A DNA stretch of 17,599 nt, from NCBI GenBank assembly GCA_017646225.1, contig JAGCMZ010000098.1, positions 1-17,599 of the forward strand, read 5' to 3'. This document shows, piece by piece, positions 6,708-15,600 of the stretch; the first letter of the stretch is position 1, and each line of letters opens with the position of its first letter. This DNA comes from Paludibacteraceae bacterium (GTDB lineage Bacteria; Bacteroidota; Bacteroidia; Bacteroidales; Paludibacteraceae). The notes beneath the pieces are model-generated. The model saw only the letters and a program-made list of their open reading frames with translations, made no database searches and was not told the origin of the DNA. The translations under genes and the position numbers were made by a program.

Positions 6708-8281
6708 TTAAAACAAAACTTATTCTATTCTTATTACTTTACTGTAGCACGGTATGGGCTAATGTCTATATAGAGATACATATGCAAACAGGTGTAGTTA
6801 CCTACAACATCGCTAGCATTGATAGTATTAGCCTAATAGAACCTACCCCCACCTATGTTATTGATGCAGAAGCAAAGAAATATCCAGTAGGTTTAATTGC
6901 TAGCCATTATTGGATGCTAGAAGATTTGACCTGTGCCGTTTATGATACACTAAGTAGTAACAGGGGAATTCAATTAAAGCCATCTTCTGATTCTACTTAT
7001 ACTGCCTACAAGGTAGGCGGATTTTACAATTGGCAAGCGGCTGTGGGTATTACACCTAAAACAACTTCGCTTGCTACTTATACAACTGTTCAAGCTAAAA
7101 GTCCCAATAAATTCCATCATCCAACGCGCAAAGAATGGGAAAAATTATTCGCCTCTAATAACTATGCGGGATCTAGTTCTTTTAGACATCCTAACTGGAA
7201 AACATCAAGCAATGGTTTAAAGCGAAAAGGCGAAAGTCCTAAAGATGGTTTTAACTCCTTAGCAAGTGGATATGCTAAAGGAACAACCATAAAAGATACA
7301 GAATTATTATCTTCATATTGGTCGGCAGAATCATTATCAACAAATAGTGCACTTTCTTGCCGCCTGGATGCTACAGGCTCTTTATCATTTTCGAGTGCAA
7401 ACAAAGAACTAGGCAAATCAGTACGTTGTATATGGGATGGGCAAACTGACAGAGACTGGCTTTATGTGTACAGACGCAATGTAACAGACGAAACAGAAAG
7501 GGTAGTTCGGTACAAAATAGCCGATATCAAACAGATTGTAGTAAAAGACAACTTAAGTGATGGATATATTGCGGATAAACAAAATAACATCTATAAAACC
7601 AAGCGTTATGGGAGCACTATGTGGATGCTAGAGGATTTAATCTATACCAAAGGCTTGCAAGAGACGACATTAAATGAAAAATTTCATGAAATAGCAGCTT
7701 ATATCAACGCTACCGACTGTAATACTTCTTATAATGGCGTACGATATTATTCCAAAAAAGTAATACAAGATTATGCTAGTTCCATTTGTCCTAACTCGTG
7801 GAGAATACCCGCCCAAAAGGATTTTATAGCCTTGGTTAATGCCGACACGCAATACACTTTTATTAAACAATTCCACTCTGCTGTTTATAACAATAGTCAG
7901 GTGTTTGCTGCAAATTCAGAAGCCTTGTATTGGGTGTCAGATTTTACCACTGGTAGTTATTACGAAAATGGAGAAATAAAATACTATCTTCATGGAATAC
8001 CCTATTTTGAGCATTTCCAAGGGTATTATCCCCGATTCTCATTTGTACAAATTGCCAATGAGATACCTGCATTACCATGTCGCTGCATAAAAGACCTTAC
8101 CGAACCTTATATGTTATGCCGCTTGGCAGATAAATCACAAACAAGACAAGTAGGTATTTGGCAAACCAACGATTGCCCTGTTATAAAATTTACCCAAAAT
8201 TCGCACGCTGAAAATGTAATGTACCTAGAGAATGTATCAACAACAGAATATTACGATAGTATCTCTCTCTTTCTTGAATAA
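6704..8281 (+). CDS. Secreted tandem-FISUMP-domain protein
   Basis: This 525-residue protein has a clear signal peptide (MIKTKLILFLLLYCSTVWA, cleavage near residue 19). Two copies of the same module follow. Each begins with a short strand element (VYIEIHMQTGVVTYNIASID at 21-40; LYVYRRNVTDETERVVRYKI at 253-272) and continues with a FISUMP (Fibrobacter succinogenes major paralogous) domain. Both copies contain WMLEDL (70-75 and 307-312). The first also has GFYNWQAA, HHPTRKEWEKL, LASGYAKG, SSYWSAES and RCIWDG. The second has CPNSWRIPAQKDF, ALYWVSD and CRCIKDL. The last 60 residues are unassigned, and no T9SS sorting domain is present. The start ATG overlaps the previous stop as ATGA, so translation is coupled. 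FISUMP proteins are abundant exported proteins with no established enzymatic activity; a structural or adhesive surface role is inference. Confidence 0.85.
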   Translation: MIKTKLILFLLLYCSTVWANVYIEIHMQTGVVTYNIASIDSISLIEPTPTYVIDAEAKKYPVGLIASHYWMLEDLTCAVYDTLSSNRGIQLKPSSDSTYTAYKVGGFYNWQAAVGITPKTTSLATYTTVQAKSPNKFHHPTRKEWEKLFASNNYAGSSSFRHPNWKTSSNGLKRKGESPKDGFNSLASGYAKGTTIKDTELLSSYWSAESLSTNSALSCRLDATGSLSFSSANKELGKSVRCIWDGQTDRDWLYVYRRNVTDETERVVRYKIADIKQIVVKDNLSDGYIADKQNNIYKTKRYGSTMWMLEDLIYTKGLQETTLNEKFHEIAAYINATDCNTSYNGVRYYSKKVIQDYASSICPNSWRIPAQKDFIALVNADTQYTFIKQFHSAVYNNSQVFAANSEALYWVSDFTTGSYYENGEIKYYLHGIPYFEHFQGYYPRFSFVQIANEIPALPCRCIKDLTEPYMLCRLADKSQTRQVGIWQTNDCPVIKFTQNSHAENVMYLENVSTTEYYDSISLFLE

Positions 8282-8284
8282 CCT

Positions 8285-9631
8285 ATGACAACCAAAAACC
8301 TAATCATCTTACTTTTTATATTGCCTAGTATGGCCCTATATGCATACCAGGGAGGGATACCTTTTGTGCATCGTGCGGATAGCACTACTGCAAAAACCTA
8401 TAAAATGAGCATAAAGGACTTAAATGCTTCAGCATTAAGTATAGTAGGTGTCGCATCTTTAAAAACAGCCCAAACAAATGCCTATTGGTCAATCTTGAAC
8501 AAAGACTCTATTATAACAGTCTTTACCAACAAATGGATGGGTAAACCCAATAAGAAATTGATGTTTGACCTACAACAAGAAGCGTCCGATTCGTTGGCCA
8601 TTTTTACTCATACTATGGGGATTAACTCCAAAGATAGCCTTTTGCAAAATAGTTGTTTATACATAGGCTACCAGCATATGAATAGGATGGTATCGTCAAT
8701 ATCGCTATCCAATCAGAAAGAAGAGTCTCTAATAGAGTATATGGTTTACAATCAGCTATTGGGCAGTTCGGCCCGTAGTATGATAGAAAGTTATTTGGCT
8801 ATTAAATATGGCATCACACTCAACCAAGACATCCCTACTAATTATACCAATGGGCGTGGAGATATTATTTGGGATGGGGAAATGTGCAAAAATTACAAAC
8901 ATGCCATAGCAGGTATTGGGAAAGAAGCAAAAACAACCTTAAACAAAACCATCGGTAGCAGTATTCATTGCCCAAATTCGCCTATTATTTCTACTACAGA
9001 TAGCCTACAAGATGGCATGTATTTATTGTGGGGGAATAATGGGGCCGCTATGTCATTGGTGAACCATGATTTAGCAGATGGGCTCATTACTAGTAGAATC
9101 TGGACGCTTTTACCAACAGGAGAATGGGAACATACTCCGTGCAATGTACAATTTAGAATCGGTGGAGAAGAAAATTTACCCTACCTGCAAGTTGATAAAA
9201 TGTATTATTTATTGGTAGACAGCAGTGGGCAAGCAACTTTTGATGAACAAACAACCCTTGCTTACAAAGGAAATTTTAACAGCACGAATAACCTTGTTTT
9301 CTCACAAGTAGCTATACCCAATACATTGTCTCACTTTACTGTAGCTCAACGTTCGTTAACACAAGAAGAGATAGATAATCCTTTTCAGTATATACACGCT
9401 TTGCCAAGCCCAACTACAGACGGGAATATTTTGATAGAATGTGCTTTATGGCAGAATCAGGCCATTGATATTATGATTTATAATGTGGTAGGTCAAATGA
9501 TTCTACACAAAAGCCTAGCAGATGCAAATTACTATCAAGTAAAGGCCTTTTTACCTTCTGCTGGCACCTATGTTATATTGGTTAGAGCAGAAAATGGTTC
9601 TATTTCCACCCATAAGGTACTAAGAAAATAA
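8285..9631 (+). CDS. Secreted surface protein with C-terminal T9SS type A sorting domain
   Basis: This 448-residue protein starts 3 bases after the previous stop. It has a signal peptide (MTTKNLIILLFILPSMALYA). Residues about 150-220 carry the motif set EYMVYNQLLG, IESYLAIKYGITL, GDIIWDG and HAIAGIGKE, a module common in large Bacteroidota surface proteins (I believe it is catalogued as DUF8202). Residues 372-448 are a T9SS type A sorting domain: PSPTTDGNILIE, then IDIMIYNVVGQMILHKSL, then LPSAGTYVILVRAENG and the basic end HKVLRK. Such domains direct export through the SprA translocon and usually attachment to, or release at, the surface. The type A domain is clear; what the rest binds is unknown. 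The stop codon shares its last base with the ATG of the next gene (TAATG), so the two are probably translationally coupled. Confidence 0.88.
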   Translation: MTTKNLIILLFILPSMALYAYQGGIPFVHRADSTTAKTYKMSIKDLNASALSIVGVASLKTAQTNAYWSILNKDSIITVFTNKWMGKPNKKLMFDLQQEASDSLAIFTHTMGINSKDSLLQNSCLYIGYQHMNRMVSSISLSNQKEESLIEYMVYNQLLGSSARSMIESYLAIKYGITLNQDIPTNYTNGRGDIIWDGEMCKNYKHAIAGIGKEAKTTLNKTIGSSIHCPNSPIISTTDSLQDGMYLLWGNNGAAMSLVNHDLADGLITSRIWTLLPTGEWEHTPCNVQFRIGGEENLPYLQVDKMYYLLVDSSGQATFDEQTTLAYKGNFNSTNNLVFSQVAIPNTLSHFTVAQRSLTQEEIDNPFQYIHALPSPTTDGNILIECALWQNQAIDIMIYNVVGQMILHKSLADANYYQVKAFLPSAGTYVILVRAENGSISTHKVLRK

Positions 9632-12600
9632 TGAAAACACTATTATCGCATATATTCATTCTTTTGTTCTTATTTGTTGTACTTGCTTGCACAACAGATA
9701 AAAACAATACTGTTACATCTGTTGATTTAGCGAAAACAGATACAGTCTTTACAGTGGGTGCTAACGCAGACTCTTTGCAAGGCTGCAAAAAGCAATTGGA
9801 AATTTTATCGGTTAGTAAAGAATTTAAAGCCGCACAGCAAGATTCGCTATGCTTAATGCGAGCTCAAATCAACGTACCCAAAGGCAGTTTAACGTCTAAT
9901 CAAGAACTTTCTATTACAGCCATAGACCAAGCTCAAATGGCCACATTGCCCACAGGTATGGTAAACGTAACATCGGGTGCCGATGGGTTCCGTTTTTTGC
10001 CTCATGGCGAGCACTTTGTAAAAAATGCAGCAACCATCGTATTGCCTTTTGACAGCCTCAAGATTCCTCAAGGCTACACGGCCAACGATATTCATACGTA
10101 CTATTACGACGAAAAACTCCAACGTTGGCAGGCGTTAGCAAAAGATACCATTGATGCCAAACGCCAGCTAGCCTACTCACATACCGAGCATTTTACGGAC
10201 ATGATCAACGGTATTCTTAAAGTGCCTGAATCGCCAGAAACTGGCACTTTAACTCCTACCTTTATTAGCGATTACAAGCCAGTTAATCCGGCCACTGGCA
10301 TTACACAAATAAAAGCTCCTGTGCCAAACGAGCAAGGAACAGCCGTTTTAAATTATCCTTTATCGTTGCCTGCTGCCAGGGGGCATGTTATGCCCAATTT
10401 GTCGCTCCAATACAGCAGCGATGGCGGTAGCTCGTATGTAGGCTACGGATTTTCTATCCCCATGGAATCCATCACCATTGATACTCGTTGGGGATGTCCG
10501 TCGTTCGATAAACAGTACGAAAGCGAAAGCTACCTGCTAAATGGTCAACAATTTACAGAAAAGGCACACTATCATACCTACAGAAAAAAACAAGAGCGCC
10601 AAAGCAACAAACAGTTTAATTTGCGTGTCGATAACCAGTTCCTTACCATTGTTCGCAAAGGCAATTCGCCTACAAATTATACTTGGCAGGTAATTTCTAA
10701 AGATGGCATCAAAAAAACATACACCGGTTTTGATGGTATAGCAGATGAGGTAAGCAACCATTCTACCCCTACAGAAAATAATCAGATAATTTGGGTGCTA
10801 ACCGAAGTAGAAGACAGAAACGGGAATACATGCACCTATACCTATAAAAATTTTAACGGAAACTTATATCCTAAATCCATTGTTTATACAGGGCATAAAC
10901 AACAGAACATAAAAGGAGCGTATCAGGTCGTTTTTCAATATTCTGAAGAAAAGGAGAGTTTTGATTTTAATCGCCTTGACAAAACAAGTAGTTACCGCCT
11001 AGGTATAGAACAAACCGATGCGGTAGTGCTATCAGACATTCAGGTTTACAACCAAGACAGGCTGCTAAAAGGCTATGTTTTTAAATATAAGATAGGTGCA
11101 TTTGGCAAAACAAACCTGGTGAAAATTACAGAAACAGATAGCCAGAAAGAAGCCTTTTATAGTCACAGTTTCGATTATTATGACGACACATTAAGCCCGC
11201 TTTACGAGAGTGCGCAAAAATGGGGTTTATCTAAACCCATCTATAAAAAAGGAACATTTTTTACCTCTAAAGACGAGTTTAACGACGAGTGCTCTATGAT
11301 TAATGGTTCGCATAGCTCGGGATACAACGTAGGTGGTGGCCTTCATGTAGGTTTTGGAATTGGTGACCTTCTTAACATTTACGCAGGGAGCTCTTACACC
11401 TATAGTCACAACGATAACGAAGGCAAAGTTTCACTTACCGATTTAGACGGCGATGGACTCCCTGATTTAATTTTTATGGATGGCGATACCATTTGCTATC
11501 GTAAAAATATTTACCACCAAAAGGCAGCAGAATCGGAAGATCAAACAACCGACAATACCTATTTCTTTAGCGATCCCATCAAACTGCAATGCAAATTAAA
11601 AAGTTTCTCTTTTGGCGAAGGCGAAACACATAACCTTTTAATAGATGCGGGTGCTCAGATACTTTTTATAAGTGGTAATGCTTGTTACTCACACAATTGG
11701 CAAAGCAACTGTACCAAAGTGTATTTGTACGACTTTAATGCAGACGGACTTATTGATATAGCCAATGACGGACGCGTTTATTTTAACCACATCAATGCGC
11801 AAGGCATACCTACGTTTACCACCTCTAGCCAGCCTACTCCTTGTCCTATTCCGGGGTTAATGGTTGCTATTGACAGTGCTTTTATTCCAGATACGAAAGT
11901 CATAGCAGATAGTTTGAGCAGTATATTTCCTCGACACGATGTAGTAAAACTATGGCGCGCACCTTACGATGGTACTGTAAGCATCAAAGCCAACGTACAA
12001 GTAGATAAGGAAAGCAAAGACGGCATACGCCTTTCTATTCAATACAAAAACAACTTGCTTTATACCGACAGCATCGCAAAAGGAGGCCGTGCTAACATAA
12101 GTAAAGCCACCAGGGTGCAAGCAGGCGAAAAAATCTATTTCCGTTTGCAATCTAACTTTAGCGGTTTAAACGATTCTATCAATTTTGAAACCACCATTCA
12201 ATACACTTCGTTAAAGCAAGACATAGGCGAAGACGAAAACGGCACCTTAAAAGAATATGTAGCAGCAGATGAGTTTTTGTTTTGCGGAGCTCCCGATATG
12301 CCACTAGCCAAAGAAGGAAACATTCGTATTCAGGCACCTTTTAGCAAAGACGTTACATCAGACGATATTTGTCTGATTGTACGCAAAACAGTGATAACCA
12401 ACTTTCAACAGGTACAAGAAAATCCAGAAACAAAACCCATTTTGGCACAAACCGACATTGAAAAACGCTACCTAAAAGCAACCAATGTGCACAGCAATGA
12501 ACCCATGGATATTTATTTAACCGTTGATGAGCAGGATATTCATACGGGAGCTTATTTGTCGTTTATTGTAGAATCGAACAGCCAAATTAAGTGGGAAAAC

Positions 12601-15600
12601 ATCAAATGGCGTCCCGTAGCAACTTATGCAGATGAGCCAAAACCCTTTTGGTACGTAGCCCCCACATTAACCATGTACAACAAGCATGTTAAAAGGGCAA
12701 AATCGCAAAAAATAGTGGCACAATCCGCCAAGTTACAGGTAGATTTTAGTGCTACCAACCTCGATAAAAAATCCATTAACCATAATCAGGTTCATTTTAG
12801 TTTAAAAGACAAAGACGGTAAGGTGTATTATTCGGGACCTGTAAGTTTGCTTCCTGCCTTTATTAGCATTCCAAAAGCCAATACTTTTTACGGAACTTTT
12901 CATGTAAAAGAAGAAGTACTAGCAATTAGCAAGGCTAGTTATAGCTTAAATGGCAATACCCTTGATGCAGCCGTTTACAGTAGCTACGACCAATCCAATT
13001 TAGGACATCTGTATCGTGGTTGGGGGCAATTTGCCTACAATGGCGAAAATGAGCCTTCGGCACTAATAGACGAAACCAAACTGGGCATCAACACACAAGA
13101 GTACGAAGAAGCCATCAAAGGCATCGATACAAATTTTGATTACGAGACGTATGATTCCAAACAACTATCGTCCGTTCCAACCACCAACAGTCAATGGTTC
13201 TACGTAATGCAGTTCAATGCCAAAGATGAACGATACAATAGCGTAGCAAAAGACGCTTACGTAGCAGGCAGTAGCATGAGTTCGTCGCGCATAGGTCGTC
13301 AAGATATTTATGTGCCCGTTCCTAACTTTCCCCTACCAGGAACCGAAGAAAGCCCCTCGCAAGAGACCGCATGCCCACACATGAAAAGCAGTGGACAAGG
13401 CGATAGTTTTACGGGATCTATTGCTGCTATAGCTAACGTAGGTGGTGGCTGGAGCAATACCACCTCTTACAACGACCAATCGATACTAGATGTAAACAGT
13501 GATGGTTATCCCGATTGGATTAACAGAACCGATAATAGCATTGATATTATTTATACCAATGCCAGAGGACAAATAACAGGCAAAAAGGTGAGTTTCGATT
13601 TTACACCATCAAAGAGTAACTCTACCTCAACGAACCTAACTGTGGGGGTGTCTCTCACTGGCAATCCCCCCGATTTAATTGCCAAAATGGGCAACAAAAA
13701 CAGTACACAAGTAAAGCTACAACAAGACGGTGCCAACGCCAATAGCACACCCTCTATTGGTATCAGTGGCAATTATGCCTCTAACGTGGTTATCAGCGAG
13801 TCGGAATGGATTGATTACAATGGCGACGGATTGCCCGATTTTATCTACAAAGATGGCGATAATCAGTATTATGTCAGGTACAATATGGCAGGAGAATCGT
13901 TTACTAACCCTATTATGCTAGCCAACCAGGATAGCAGCATTTACAAAGAATGTTCTTCTACACATGGCTCTGGCATGGGGGCTAACATACCTATTTGCGG
14001 CAAAGCAACGGCTGGCGGTGGCGTTGGCATGAATTACAGCGAATCGCATAACCAAGCCTCTTTTAGAGATATGAATGCAGACGGGTTGGTAGACTATGTA
14101 TACAAAGACGGTGATAACAATACGAACGTTAGGTTTAACGTAGGTGGGATACTGCAACCATCCAAAAAAATTGCGTCTAATAGCATCATCGCATCCAGAA
14201 GTACATCGTATTCGTATTCGTGCAATGTGGCAGGTACAATACCAGCAGGACCCGTTCAAATTACCCCTAGTACAAACTATGCTGATACCGACGCAATAAG
14301 CAAAAGCACCAGTTCTGTAATGGACCTAGATGGCGACGGTTTCCCAGATTTGGTAAACTCTTACACGGCAGACACACTAAGCATACAGCGCAGTAAAATA
14401 GGAAAGGTAGGCAAGCTAAAAACCGTTACCTTGCCACTAAAAGGTAAAATCAACCTCGATTACACGCCTAGCTTACGTAGCTACCGCAACGCTACCTCTC
14501 GTTATTGCTTATCTACTATAGAAACAACGGGCGGTGCAGCTGAATTAGGTGCAACATCCTTTAAAGATACCATCATGTATAGTGGTGGGCATTACAATCG
14601 ATGCGAAAGAACCTTCTTTGGCTTTGACACAGTAAGCGTAAGCAACCTAGATACGCAAAAAAAGAACGCCGTTTACAGAACTACCCAAAACGTATATGCT
14701 ACCAACTCGTTCTACACCAAAGGTTTGGTAGTAAAAACCAATCTGCTAGACAGCAGTAAAACCGTACTAAGTAGCACCGAATATACCTACCTGCTAAAAG
14801 GAGATACCCTAAAAGACGAAACTGTATTTCCGGCATTAGTTAAAAAGACACAAACTGTTTACCAAAACAACCAAGCATTGAGCAGTGAGCGCAATTTCGA
14901 TTACGACGATATGGGCAATCTTACTACCTATGCAATAGATGGCGAATTAACTGCTGCCATTACTTATCATACACACGATGTAGTAAAAAATGCCCCACAA
15001 AGCATAGCGGTATCGGGCGGTGGCACCACCTTGCAAAAAAGAAGCAGTTTGATAGACGAAAAAGGCAACATAACGCAATTTGCGGTACAAGTAGATGAGG
15101 CAACAGAGGCTCTGTACAACCTAACGTACGATACCTTTGGCAATATAGCCACCTTTACCAGACCCGAAAACAACCAAGCAGAGCGCGTTAGCGTGAAGGT
15201 AAAATACGACGAGGTACAACAACTGTACCCCATAGAGGTGTCCGATTCGTATGGCTTTACATCAAAAACCCAGTACCACGACCTTTTCTGTTTACCCACC
15301 CAACAAACCAACATCAATGGCTCGTCGGTAACTTACACCTACGATAGTAAAGGGCGTTTAACTAGCCTACGTGCTCCCAAAGAGGAAGCCTTGAACAAAG
15401 ACTATACCTTGCAATTTGAATACCACCTACAAGATGGAATTTACCAAGGTATTACCCGCCATAACACACCACAAGGCGAATGTTTGGTATATGCTTATGT
15501 AGACTCATTGGGAAGAGAAAAATATACCGAGAACATCTCATACCTATATAAAGACGGAGCAATTGAGCCTCAAATGGTGCGCTCTGCTTATACACAGTAC

